From contig NW_024468916.1 of NCBI RefSeq assembly GCF_011745365.1, positions 467,630-531,629 of the forward strand: a stretch of DNA of 64,000 bases, read 5' to 3'. The translations under genes were made by a program, and so were the position numbers. Source of the stretch: Cryphonectria parasitica EP155 (Eukaryota > Ascomycota > Sordariomycetes > Diaporthales > Cryphonectriaceae). Below are positions 20,603 through 32,480 of the stretch, one piece after another; position 1 is the first letter of the stretch, and every line of letters begins with the position of its first letter. Below the pieces are notes generated by a model. That model had not been told where the DNA came from, did not search any database, and saw nothing but the letters and a program-made list of their open reading frames with translations.

Positions 20603-23193
20603 TTTAAGAAAAGCTAGTTAATATTAATCTACTGCTTCTATATAGATATACAAGCAGTAATATATTAATAGAAGCAGCAATTATAAGAAACTAGATTATA
20701 CTAATTATAGAACTGAATAAGAAGAGAATTTACTTATTTAGATTGAGAGAAAATATAGATAAGATATTTGCTAAAGAGCTTCTAATTAGCTTTATATATT
20801 ATAATAGGATTTAGTTTAATAGAATTCTTATTATTTAGCTTTGCAAAATAAGCAGCAAAGCTAGAGCTTAGTAATAAGTTATTTCAAAACATAATATTGC
20901 TTTGAATATTTCAAGAAGCATATATTAAGCTAAGATCTTTCTTAATAGTATTGAAATCTGTAATATTAAGAAAGTTAATATAGATATTCTTGAGCTAGTA
21001 ATAATTACTGCTTTAAAGAAAAGGAATTAAAGAAGAAAACTAGATTTAGATCTTATTAATCTCTTGAAAAGCGATATTTATATATAAAGAGAAAATAGTA
21101 TTAATAATAATTCAAAATATCTTAAGTATATTGCAAAGCTAGATAAGAAAAGATTAATAGAAGAAGAAGTTATTATGCAAAGAATGAATTAAAAAGCAAG
21201 ATAAACTAAGAAAGAGATTATTGAATAGATTATTAAAGATTAATAAGATAGTAATAAGTAATAAATATATTTAACTAAGTTATTATACTTTCTATTTAGT
21301 TTATTGCTAAATAGCTTTTATCTAGCTAAGAGTAAAGCTATTTGCTTTATAATAAATGAAAAGCAATGAATTACTTAAATAATTATTAAATAAGATAAAT
21401 TAGCTATTTCATTCATATTTGCAGCTAGCTATTCTTCTTCCTCTTTTAATCTCTTTATAATTATCTTTCTCAAGCATATATATACTCTTTTTTCTTTCTT
21501 ATTAATACTGCTTCAGATCTATATATTAATATTAGAGCAAATAATTAACTGCTCTGCTTATATAATATTATCTTTCTTAATAGATCCTCTAGCTAAAGCT
21601 GCATTCTTTTCTACTTTTCTTTTTCAGTTAATACTCTCTCAGTTTCTTAACTTTATATCTTTGCAAATCTTTTTTACAACTGCTTATCTTCTAATAAAGC
21701 TATTCTTCCCTTTTCTCTTTTCTTTTAATTCAGCAGCAATAGCTGAATTCAAATATTCTTTATTCCCATCTATTCAGCATAGCTAAGAAAACTGAATAAT
21801 CAAAGCTTATTGCTTTCAAACTATCTTTCCCAGAATGCTATATTTAACTGAAGTAATTAAGAATTATTTGCTTTATTTTAGTTTAAGAAATAAAGAAAAT
21901 TATTTAGTAGCAGAACTTATCAAGAAGTACTTTCTAGAATTATTTCTTTGCAAGTTATACTTGCTTATAATCTTTAGTACTAATTCTTCTAGATATCTTC
22001 TTAATATTTATAATCTGATTAGATTCTTAGATATAGAAATCTCTTAAGATATTGATTTGTAATATATTATAGCTATTTTTTATTATTATATTTAGTATAA
22101 TTAATAAAATATATTCTTAATAGAATATCTTTATATTCTATTAATAGCTTATCTATTTAGCTTTTCTAATATTCTTAATAAGCAGAATCTATTTAAATAT
22201 AAAGCTAGATAGAAATATTTATAGATTCTTCTCTTAATTAATATAGCAATTTCAGCTTATACTCTATCTTAGCTTAATATAAAGATTGAAAAAGAATTTT
22301 ATATTACTATATACAAATTCAATAATATTCTACTAGCTTATATAAGTAAGCATTATTTGAATAATTAGCTTAGAAGTACTAAAGCTAATTAGAATTAAGA
22401 TTTCGAGAATATTCTAACTATACTACTGAATAATAATTCGAATGCAGCTCTGCTCTATACAATCAAACTATTTTGCCTTCAAATTCTGAAATCTACTGAT
22501 TTCTACTAATTATCTAGTAGCTATTCAGACTGAAAGCAAGCTTTCTATCTTAACTATAGAGAGACTACTCAAAATATAAAAGAATAGAATATAGAGATAG
22601 TTATAATAAGCTTGCACTGCTAAGCTTTTTTCTATAAGCTGAAATACAGCAACTATATACAATATCCTAATTAGCTATTAAGAAGAAATATCTTACTTTA
22701 AGAATACAAAGCTATACAAGTAAAAGCTAATAGAATACTAAATATAATCTATAAGCTGAATATTACTTTCTTTATAAAAGAAGTTGCAAACTTATTTGAA
22801 TTATTTATTGAAAGCAATTTCGATAAAATGAGAAGAAATATATCAGCCTTTGCTTTAGAGAATTTCAGAGCAAGTAAAGCATCTAGTCTAGTTTCATTAA
22901 AACAACAATTCCGAGAGAGTATAGCTTTAGCTAGTCTAATCTTGCATTCATCAAGAGAATATAGTATTAGCTTAAAGTTAAATCAATTCTTATTCAGAAC
23001 TCTTATCAATTCTTACTTCTCTTTATCTTAAGAAATGCTTATTAGTTTAGAACTAATAATTAATCTATTAATATAATAAATAGCTAAGCTTGAATATACT
23101 ACTGAAGCTTTATTGCATTAGAAACTAAGAAGCAGCAATATTATATCTCTTAGTTTTCTTAATAAATCTCAGAAGCTTTATATATTTTTATAG
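20603..23193. other. B2 accessory region continued, with start of ORF-X
   Basis: Continues B2 from 16575. It matches B1 8215-10810: the overlapping frames, then ORF-X whose start ATG is now ATA at 21505. ORF-X is cut by B4 at the atag duplication (23190-23193) and resumes at 37252. The summed ORF-X length to the 3' LTR is 2148 bases, identical to B1 and B4. Confidence 0.75.
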
Positions 23194-23519
23194 TGTTGTG
23201 GTGGCCAGAGTGGTAGTCCGTGGGACATAGAGTACAGTGGGTCAAGGGTCCTTATACATATAAAGGATACTACCCACTTTTCAAATTCTTTAGCTATAGA
23301 AAAAAAAAAAAAAAAAAGCATCCTTTCTCTTCCTTTCAATTTTGAATCCTTTGAACAGATCTAAGATAGGTTTTTCATTCTGTTCTTGCGCTTGTATAGC
23401 CTTAGTTTGCTATTCTCATCTGTATAAGCACGCTTGGATTGCATAAGCTCTTGCTTATTGCTTCAGCAGCTATTTATTCCTTTTTCTTTCAAGAGCGATA
23501 ACGCTCTAGTTCTGGTTTA
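23194..23519 (+). repeat. B4 5' LTR (326 bp)
   Basis: TGTTGTGGTGGCC to CTGGTTTA (final TTCA mutated to TTTA). It has an A tract of about 18 near 23301 that is also present in its 3' partner but not in B1, B2 or B3 LTRs. Confidence 0.92.
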
Positions 23520-24505
23520 ATAGTATAGTAAGTATGAACTTAGCTGTTCAGGCTAGTAGCTTAGAGCTGTTTGTATTATAGTTTGTAAGAATTAGTAAGA
23601 GCAGCAAGTTTATTCTATAAATAAATATACTCTTTTTCTCTGCTAAGCTCTTTTATTTTCTTTATTTATTATACTTATATAATAAGCTATATATTATATT
23701 TGAATTCTGAGTTATGCTTGAGATCTCTTATAAAGAGAAGATAAGTGAATAAAGGAGAAGTGATATGAGTTCTGATTATAAGCTGATGAATAATGTATTG
23801 AGCTTGCAAGCTAATATTATAAAGAAACGAATTTCTTTTTCCAATATTTCTTATATCAATTAATAATCTTATATAGAAGCTAATATAGCTTAGATCTGTA
23901 TAAGCTATAGCAGAAAGTTTAACTATATTGAATATAGATTTATAATTAAATTATAAAGTAGAATGCTTTTGATAAATAATATTCTGCAGAGAAAAGTAAT
24001 ATAATTAATAAGATTTATGCTTCTTGCAATAGTTCAATCAGTATGCTTTATCTGAATATGTTTAATTATATTAATCCTTTGAATTAAAAGCTTGCTAGTT
24101 ATATTATCTCAAAAGCAAAGAATATAGAGAGATAAAGATGAGAAATTATTAATACATATAAGAAATAGAGATTGAGAATTATAATAATATTATTTAATAT
24201 TGAATTTTAATTAATACTTTATATTTAATTAGAAATACTTTTATTAATTAGCAGAACTATTAATAAAGAAAATTCTAATATAGTATAGAATAGCTAATTC
24301 AATCTCTTATTATTTATTATAAGATAGATCTTATATATGCTTTATTTATAAACTGAATTTTCCTTAAATATCTGAATCCTCTTAATCTCTACAGTATTGT
24401 TTTCTGCAGAATATAAAAAGCATTTCAGCTATAGCACTTTTAACTTAAGGATTTCGAACTAGGAAGGCAAAGAAATATTGGAGGAAGTAATAACCAAGAG
24501 AGAAG
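23520..24505 (+). other. B4 primer-binding site and leader
   Basis: The RIP-altered equivalent of 16901-17881. The site now reads tagtatagtaag. No gene is supported here. Confidence 0.6.
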
Positions 24506-26900
24506 ATAGCTTCTACATTTGAAAGCTCTTTCAATTAGATATCCAGTTCAGCTAACTACTTAGCTAATAATTACTATAATCAGAACTTTAGATTCCTCTT
24601 CTATAATAAGCTTGCTAATAGTGAATTAATATTGTTTGCTTATATGAAAGTTTTCTTATAACTAAAGCAATTTAACTAATAGTATTAGATTAAAGGAATT
24701 GATAATATTTAAATACTTAATTTTATAAAAAGCTTCTATGTAAATACAATTATTACTAAAGAAGTAAAGAGATTCATTATAAGCGCTAAAACTTGAAATA
24801 AATAGAAGAAGCAACTATTAATTGCTTATTGCTCTTAAAACTATCTTCAGATATATATCTCTAAGCAGAAGCGCTTGAATATTATTAACAATCGTTTTAT
24901 TACTAATACTGCTAGCTTCTAATTATTCATTATAAACTATAATAATGCTCTTATTCATCTTAAGATTAGAAATAATTAATCTATAGCAGAAGCATAAATA
25001 AAGCTCTTTTCAATCTGAATTAAGCGCTTTTAAGCTAATCATAGTATTACTGCTAAAAGTATTAGCAACAAGAAATAGCTTTATTTTATGGAAAAGCTGT
25101 TGAAAGTTTATTGTAAAGCATTTCAGAAGAAGACTCAAGACTAACTTGCTTTCAGTACTATTAATTTTTAACTTTATCAATAAGCTTAATTTCAAAATCC
25201 TTCTATACTTCCACTTTAGCTAGTTTTAACCAAATACAGCTTGTTTCTATTCTATATCCAATGTATAATACTTCTAGTTAATTGATAAATCTGTTGAAAT
25301 AAGCAGTAAAGCTATTATACTATCAATTATCTCAATAGTTAACTTGTAATTAACAAGCTCAGCTTAAACTAATTAAGCAAATCTTAAAAGCTAAATCTGC
25401 TTAGAAGAGTAACTAAGAATATAATTAGTTAGCTTCAATAATAGAATAATTCTGTATTAATCAAATTGCAATAGCAAAATTCTTAAAGCTGCAAACTAAT
25501 ACTTTTAGATAAATATAAGATATCTTGTATAATCAAACCAAAGCTTTATAGAAGATCTTATAACTAATTAAGCATTTCTAAACTATTTCTATAAGAAATT
25601 CTTCCTAGAGGAATACAAATTCCTTATAGATGAATATTATCTATATAAGTTCAGAGAATAAGAGAAAGCAGTACTCTGAAGCATAGCAAGCGGAAATTAA
25701 TGAAATTCTAAAGAAGAATAGAACTCTGTATAGATGCTATAGCTATAAGTTAAAGTTCTATAAAGCTTATAAATATATGAAACTCTATACTGTTATAAAT
25801 TGTAGCATTTGCTATATTTCAGTATTAGCAAAGCTAGAGTAATATCTTAGCAATTGCTTAGAATTTCTGGATTTTAGATTAAAACTAGTATTATATAGCT
25901 AGATTATATTTACTCAAAATAATTCTAAAGATAGTATAATCTGTCTAATTCTCAATTTCTATAAGAATTAGTAGCTGAAGAGTATTAAGAATTCTTGAAT
26001 CTCTTAATATATCAGCTTGATTTAAGAGAATAAGAAATAGTATAAAAACTCTGAGATAGCTAAGAATAAGATATTATAAGAAAAAACTGATTCCATTTTT
26101 AGATATAACAATTAGTATAGAATTAATAATATTGAAATTCTTAGCAATGCTAGTAAGATTTAAATAGAAAAGTTATATCTTACTTTAGCTTAAGCTGAAC
26201 TATATCTACTAAAGCTTTTCAGCATTAATGCTGTAAGTATTAAGCTTATTTAAGCTCAGATAAATGCAAATAAAGCAAAGAAGCGCTATATTAGAAAGGC
26301 TGAGTATAATGATAGTAAGATTGAAGAAGATGCAAGTATAAGAACTATTAAAATTTCTATATATTTCGGGAATATTGAATTAGAGGAATTTAATAAGCAA
26401 TTCAATAGTTTGAATAGAGAGCTAATAGTTCAAGCTATTAGTAATAAGCTTCTAAATTAGTTTCTAAATTATTCATTAAAAGTTTCAAGCTGAGAGATAA
26501 TAGTTATATTATTAGGATAAGAAGCTTATCTGATTTATAGTCTTTAAGAAGTTAGCTCTGAAGCTTGAAAAGTTGTTAATTTCAATAATTAAACCAGCTT
26601 GAACCTGTATAAGATAGATACTGCTGAATTAGCTAATTTATTGCAATATAAATCTGAAATTTCAATACTTTTTCAGCTTAAAGAGTTTATTAATAATTAG
26701 ATTATCAATATTCGGAATATTACTAAATACTTTTTAAAACTAGCTTAATTATCTGCAGTTCAAGCTTTGTTTCTTGTTGCTGAATCTAGCTATATTAAGC
26801 TTACTATTAACATGATTTGAGCTTTTAACAAATTCTTATTTTCTTCTATAATAGCTTTTATGATTACTTTTAGCAGCATCTGAGATAAGAGTATTGCTCT
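24506..26900 (+). pseudogene. B4 gag and gag-pol linker (broken)
   Basis: Begins at ATA-GCT-TCT (24506), a mutated ATG. It follows the B3 gag to about 25640 and then continues where B3 is deleted. There is a cysteine-containing stretch (RCYSYKLKFYKAYKYMKL then NCSICYIS) near 25725-25830, which could be a degraded zinc-binding nucleocapsid motif. A helical charged segment (EKLYLTLAQAELYLLKL; NANKAKKRYIRKAEY) and a variable linker lead up to the protease. Stops are numerous and RIP-type. Confidence 0.6.
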
Positions 26901-26939
26901 GGTAGTATATATCTCTCTGCAGCTGAGAAGTAAAGAGAA

Positions 26940-27300
26940 TAAATCTGTATAAGCAATGCTGAATACAGATGCTGAAATAAGCTTAATAGCTCTTTTTCTA
27001 TATTCAAGTATACGCTTATCTTATATACTAATATTGAATATTATCTTATATATGTATAATGGATTAGATATAATGCTTATTGAAGTTCTTGAAACTAATA
27101 TTTTCTGTAGCAGCTTCTCTAAATAAATAATATTCTATATTATTAATAATAGATTGATATTGCTAAATTATTCTGTGCTATTAGAAATGCTATTTATAAT
27201 ATAAATCAAGCTTTCCTTTAATTATTCTATCTCTGGATTTCTCTATACAAGCTTTGCTTTTAAAGAAGTATAACTAGTTATTATAATCAGCGATTAGAAA
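26940..27300 (+). pseudogene. B4 aspartic protease (broken)
   Basis: MLNTDAEISLIALF at 26956 corresponds to an LLDTGAEISLIS-type retropepsin active site, with Asp to Asn and Gly to Asp, both G-to-A. It is followed by ILNIILYMYNGLDI and VLLEMLF, matching the beta-strand and the LGMPF block of Gypsy proteases. It lies just upstream of RT as expected. Confidence 0.7.
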
Positions 27301-29500
27301 CTTCTTAAAGAGAAGAGTTTATACAGAATTATATCAAAAAACTGAATGCTAGCAGCTATTCTGAGGAATGCAGAGCTATTAGCAAAGAAGTTGTTCTAGA
27401 GTGAGTATTATTAAAGGAAAGAGATATAGCTATAATATTTATATCTGAATGAGATATTGCAGCTGTTATGAATAAGTTAATAGTAAAACTAATAAGAAGA
27501 AAGTTAAAGAAGAGTTGCTTTATAATAAATAAGAAAGGAGCAATCTGAGGATCTTGCTTATATGAAATATACAGCAGCTAGCGCTATTCATGCTAGCTAT
27601 ATTATATAGAAAAAGAAAGAAAAAATGTCTTAAGCTTGATTAATACTCTTTATAAGCTTAAAGATAAGAAGATTAAGCTAATTAATAATTCCCAGCCTAA
27701 TAATTTAATATCAGAAGGAATAATTAAATAGAAGCCTGCTAAGATTAAGAAAATAAAATGAGCTCAGCAATCTACAAAGTCTATTAAGTATAATAAATAA
27801 ATTGAATCCAAGTTCAGTAATCTGGATTCTAATTAGCATCTAAGATCTGATTAATAAGCTGCTATACAAGAGAAAAACTATAAAGAGTTTTCTGAAGCTA
27901 AGAAGGAAATATTTAAATATATATTGAAAAACAGAATTAAAGCTTTTGTATAGAACTTTACTGAGATTGGAAAGATTATTAAGAAAGTAGCTCTTTTGCA
28001 AGAAATTAGAACTATATTCTATAAGATCTTTTAAGCAAAGTATATTTCAATTTCTAATGTTTTTAAGTTAAAGCTAATAAAGCTTTTGAAATAATATATT
28101 AAGCGAAAGATTATTAAGAAAAGCTATATATTATATAAAAATAACTAGTTTCTTATTATTAAAAAGAATAATAGCTTATGCTTGATTAATAATGCTTAAA
28201 AGTATAATAAGTATAGCTTTAAGAATGCTTTTATGCTGCTTGCTTCAGATAAATTCTTGAAAAAGTTTGCTATATACAAGATTCTTTTACTACTTAACTT
28301 CTTTTTTAAATATAATTAAGTATAACTGCATTCTAATAGCAGAGATATAATAATCTTCTCAATACTTTTAAGCTTATTCAGAATATATACTTTATTTCAG
28401 AATACTATTAATTCTATTGCTTAGTTTATAAGAATAATAATTAGATTTTTATATAATCTTATTTCTTATATATGCTAGCTTTTTCTTAATAACATTTCTA
28501 TTTATAATTCTATAATAATTTATAAGAATAAAGAGATTCCAAGTCTTTTTGAAATATATAAATATATTGCTAAGCATATTAGAAATCTTAATAAAGTTCT
28601 TATAAATGTAGAGCTAGCTAGAGCTATAATCTCAGTATTTAAGTTAGAATAGTACTAAGTGAAAGTTAATATAATTAATTATATTATTAGTTTCAGCAGA
28701 TAATAATCTCAGAATAGAAAAATAGAAAAGCTTTTAGTTTAAATAGAATATAAGAATATTAAAGATATTTATTCTTTTATTGAACTGATTATTTATTATA
28801 CAGCTTAGATTTGAAACTTTGCAATTATTGCTTAATTATTCTATAATCTTCTCAAGAAAGATATTATATAAAAATAGAAGAAAAAATAGAAAGAAGCTGT
28901 TGCTATATTTATCCGAATACTTATATCTTATTTAATTATTATTTCAATTAATTATAGTACTAATGCTAGAAAGATTATTCTTATAATAAATGCAAGCTTA
29001 TTAAGCTAAAGTGTTATATTAATGCAGATAGTAGAAGATAAATAAAAGCTAGTATATTTCATTAGCAAAATTTAAATAATTGCAGTATAAAAGTATAATA
29101 CTACTAAGAAGAAGTATTATATTATTCTCTATATTCTATAATCTTTTTAGCAGCATCTTTATAATTGCTATTTTATTCTGAAAACTAATATTTGCATTCT
29201 AATAAATCAATTCAATAAAGAAATGAATAATATATTTAGTACTCTTTTAAATAGATAAGTAGCAGTAATTAAGATATTTGATTTTATTATTAAATATATT
29301 TCTGAGTTAAAGAATTCTATAGCTAATGCTCTTTTTTAATCTTTATACTTAATGCTATTTAAGAAAAATGAAGATAGCAATATTAAGAACTAGTATAATA
29401 CTTAGCTTAATAATATAAATTTAGATAGAGCTAATCTAGTATTACTGCTAAATCCAACTCTTCAGTAGATAGAATAGTTGAAATAAAATATAGAGTTCTT
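27300..29500 (+). pseudogene. B4 reverse transcriptase and RNase H (broken)
   Basis: Colinear with B2 RT. FLIIKKNNSLCLINNA, DKFLEKFAIYKILLLLN and VQLHSNSRDIIIFS are visible. The catalytic FLDD reads FLNN at 28482-28493. VLINVELARAIIS and the RNase H blocks ILIINASLL and ELKNSIANAL (ADALSQ region, about 29310) follow. Each catalytic loss is a G-to-A transition. Confidence 0.85.
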
Positions 29501-29977
29501 ATATTATAGAATTATTTCATTAAAACTCTTTAAGAAAGATTGCAAGAACTTTATAATAGAAGTATTAAAGTATTAAGTATTTGATTAAGCTTTATAGCGC
29601 TGTACTAATACAAAACTTCTATACTAATAAATAATAAATAATTCTAATCTTTATTACTAAATTATTAAAGAATATTATACTAAGTTTGAATATCAAGATT
29701 GAGATTCTATAATAGCTTATATTAAGCAACTCTACTACTAAAGAAGTTTCTAAATAGATATAGCTAATACTATTTCAGATTGCAAGAAGTATGCAAAGTT
29801 CAATCTAAAGATATAAAAGAAAGAAGTAATTTCAATTCTTTCAAGTTAACTCTTTACAAGAATCAGTATTAATATTCAATATATAGCTGAGAATAGCAGT
29901 TATAAATATCTTGCAAAAGCTTGCTGTGATCTAATTGGCTATATGCTTGCAAGATTTCTTAAGAAAGCTATAGCTGC
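29500..29977 (+). pseudogene. B4 integrase, first part (broken)
   Basis: N-terminal and early catalytic integrase sequence, ending at the block SYKYLAKACCDLIGYMLA and the Ala-rich stretch where an LTR was inserted at ctgc (29974-29977). RISINIQYIAE holds the first catalytic Asp as Asn. It resumes at 30306. Confidence 0.8.
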
Positions 29978-30305
29978 TGTTGTGGTGGCCAGGGTGGTAG
30001 TTCGTGGGACATGGAGTACAGTGGGTCAAGGGTCCTCATACATATAAAGGATACCACCCACTTTTCAAATTCTTTAGCTATAAGCAACAAAAAAAAAAAA
30101 AAGCATCCTTTCTCTTCCTTTCAATTTTTGAACCCTTTGGACAGGTCTAAGACAGGTTTTTCACCCTGTTCTTGCGCCTGTGTGGCTTTAGTTTGCTATC
30201 CTCATCTGTACAAGCATGCTTGAGTTGCATAAGCCCTTACTCATTGCTTCAGCAGCTGTTTATCCCTTTTTCTTTCGAGGGCAACAGCGCCCTAGTTCTA
30301 GTTCA
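29978..30305 (+). repeat. Solo B-type LTR 'a' inside B4 (328 bp)
   Basis: A TGTTGTGG to GTTCA unit with ctgc on both sides (29974-29977 and 30306-30309). The uninterrupted site is visible in B2 near 14090 (gctatagctgcagaaa). It has a short A tract of about 14. Confidence 0.9.
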
Positions 30306-31059
30306 CTGCGAAAATAAGAAAGTTTATTTTAGAAGAGATTATTCTTATATTCAAATGCTTTCTTAAAATTACTATTAATAGAAAATCAGAAAATAAAGCT
30401 AAAATAGCTAAGATTATCAGAGCTCTTAAGATTCTGCTTATTCAGATCTTTAATTATAATCTTTATATTCAAGAATAAGTAGAAGCTAATTATTTTTTCT
30501 TAATAAATACTCTTATTAAGCTAGCTAATATTTAATTCTAAAGATAGAAGCAATATTTAAAATTTATATTCTTTACTAAAAAAATTATAATCTGCTAATT
30601 ATATAAATATAGCTCTTTCTATTTAATTTTCAATTAAAAGCTATTTATTTCAATTAAAACTGAAATTCTAATATAAAAAGTTTTTATATAAACTGAAAAT
30701 TAATTTTTTTAGAAAGTATTTAAAATGCAATTAAGAATAATTGCAGCTAAGAAAGATAATATATAGAAAGCAATTGAAGCTATTTAAGTATATTATTAAA
30801 AGATTGTAGCTAAAAATCAAATATAGAGTTTAATATAAAAATCTTAATTAAATATTAAAGATCTTATGCTTATTTATAATTATATTCGGAAAATAAGCTA
30901 TTTAGAAGAATTTATATCTAATTGCTTAGATTCTAAACAAATATGCTTATAAGCTTAAAACTATAAATAGAATTCTGCTAAAAAGTATATATTTAGCTAT
31001 TAATCTTAAAAAGTTTATATAGAATATAAATAGTATTTGGAAATCCAAGATACTTATAC
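30306..31059 (+). repeat. First copy of 754 bp tandem duplication (integrase part)
   Basis: Integrase sequence continuing from 29977 (ITINRKSENKAK, QVEANYFFL) to the pol tail. It is repeated at 31393-32146 with identical length. Both copies share a ~35 bp deletion relative to B1 (after cggaaaataagct), proving that the duplication followed that deletion. Confidence 0.9.
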
Positions 31060-31392
31060 TATTATAGTAGCTAGAATAATAATCTATAGAACATAGAGTA
31101 TAGTAGATCAAGAGTTCTTATATATATAAAGAATATCACTTACTTTTCAAATTCTTTAGCTATAAGCAATAAAAAAAAAAAAAAAAAAAGCATTCTTTCT
31201 CTTCCTTTCAATTTTTAAACCCTTTGAACAGATCTAAGACAGATTTTTCATTCTATTCTTGCATCTATATAGCCTTAGTTTGCTATTCTCATCTGTACAA
31301 GCATGCTTGAATTGCATAAGCTCTTGCTTATTGCTTTAGCAGCTGTTTATTTCTTTTTCTTTCGAGAGCAATAGCGCTCTAGTTCTAGTTCA
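31060..31392 (+). repeat. Recombinant B-type LTR 'a/b' (333 bp)
   Basis: The left flank is atac (the RIP variant of atgc, target of LTR b) and the right flank is ctgc (target of LTR a). It has no matching duplication of its own, as expected for the product of crossing-over between LTR b and LTR a. It is strongly RIP-mutated (starts tattatag) and carries a long A tract. Confidence 0.88.
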
Positions 31393-32146
31393 CTGCAGAA
31401 ATGAGAAAGTTTATTTTGGAAGAGATTATTCTTATATTCAAATGCTTTCTCAAAATTACTATTAATAGAAAATCAGAAAATAAAGCTGAAATAGCTAAGA
31501 CTATCAGAGCTTTTAAGATTCTGCTTATTCAGATCTTTAATTATAATCTTTATATTTAAGAATAAGTAGAAGCTAATTATTTTTTCTTAATAAATATTCT
31601 TGCTAAGCTAGTTAATGCTTAATTCTGAAGATAAAAGCAATATTTAAAACTTATATTCTTTGCTAAAAAAATTATAATCTACTAATTATATAAATATAGC
31701 TTTTTTTATTTAATTTTCAATTAAAAGCTGTTTATTTTAATTAAAACTGAAATTCTAATATAAAAAGTTTTTATATAAACTGAAAACTAATTCTCTTAGA
31801 AAGTATTTGAAATATAATTAAGAATAATTATAGCTAAGAAAGATAATATATAGAAAGCAATTGAAGCTATTTAAGCATATTATTAAAAGATTGCAGCTAA
31901 AAATTAAATATAGAGTTTAATATAAAAATCTTAATTAAATATTAAAGATCTTATGCTTATTTATAATTATATTCGGAAAATAAGCTATTTAGAAGAATTT
32001 ATATTTAATTGCTCAGATTCTAAACAAATATGCTTATAAGCTTAAAACTATAAATAGAATTCTGCTAAAAAGCATATATTTAGCTATTAATCTTAAAAAG
32101 TTTATATAGAATATGAATAGCATTTGGAAATCTAAGATACTTATGC
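31393..32146 (+). repeat. Second copy of 754 bp tandem duplication
   Basis: Same length and content as 30306-31059, differing mainly by C/T and G/A. It ends at atgc (32143-32146), the target of LTR b. Confidence 0.9.
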
Positions 32147-32480
32147 TATTGTAGTAGCTAGGGTAGTAGTCTGTGGAATATAGAGTATAGTGGATCAAGG
32201 GTTCTCATACATATAAAGGATACTACTTACTTTTCAAATTCTTTAGCTATAAGTAACAAAAAAAAAAAAAAAAAAAAGCATCCTTTCTCTTCCTTTCAAT
32301 TTTTGAACCCTTTGAACAGGTTTAAGACAGGTTTTTTACCCTGTTCTTGCGTCCGTGTGGCCTTAGTTTGCTGTTCTTATCTGTATAGGCATGCTTGGGT
32401 TGCATAAGCTCTTGCTTATTGCTTCGGCAGCTGTTTGTTCCTTTTTCTTTCGAGGGCGACGGCGCCCTAGTTCTGGTTCA
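32147..32480 (+). repeat. Solo B-type LTR 'b' inside B4 (334 bp)
   Basis: B-type LTR with atgc on both sides (32143-32146 and 32481-32484), inserted in the pol tail; compare the empty site near 6828 and 15190. Its 3' half is well preserved (ggcgacggcgccctagttctgg), while its A tract is about 19. Confidence 0.9.

Noticed and set aside
30011..30366. Plus-strand frames inside B-type LTRs (also 11304-11659 and 16606-16890)
   Set aside because: They are LTR sequence read by chance; equivalent frames appear in several LTR copies with no conservation of coding constraint.
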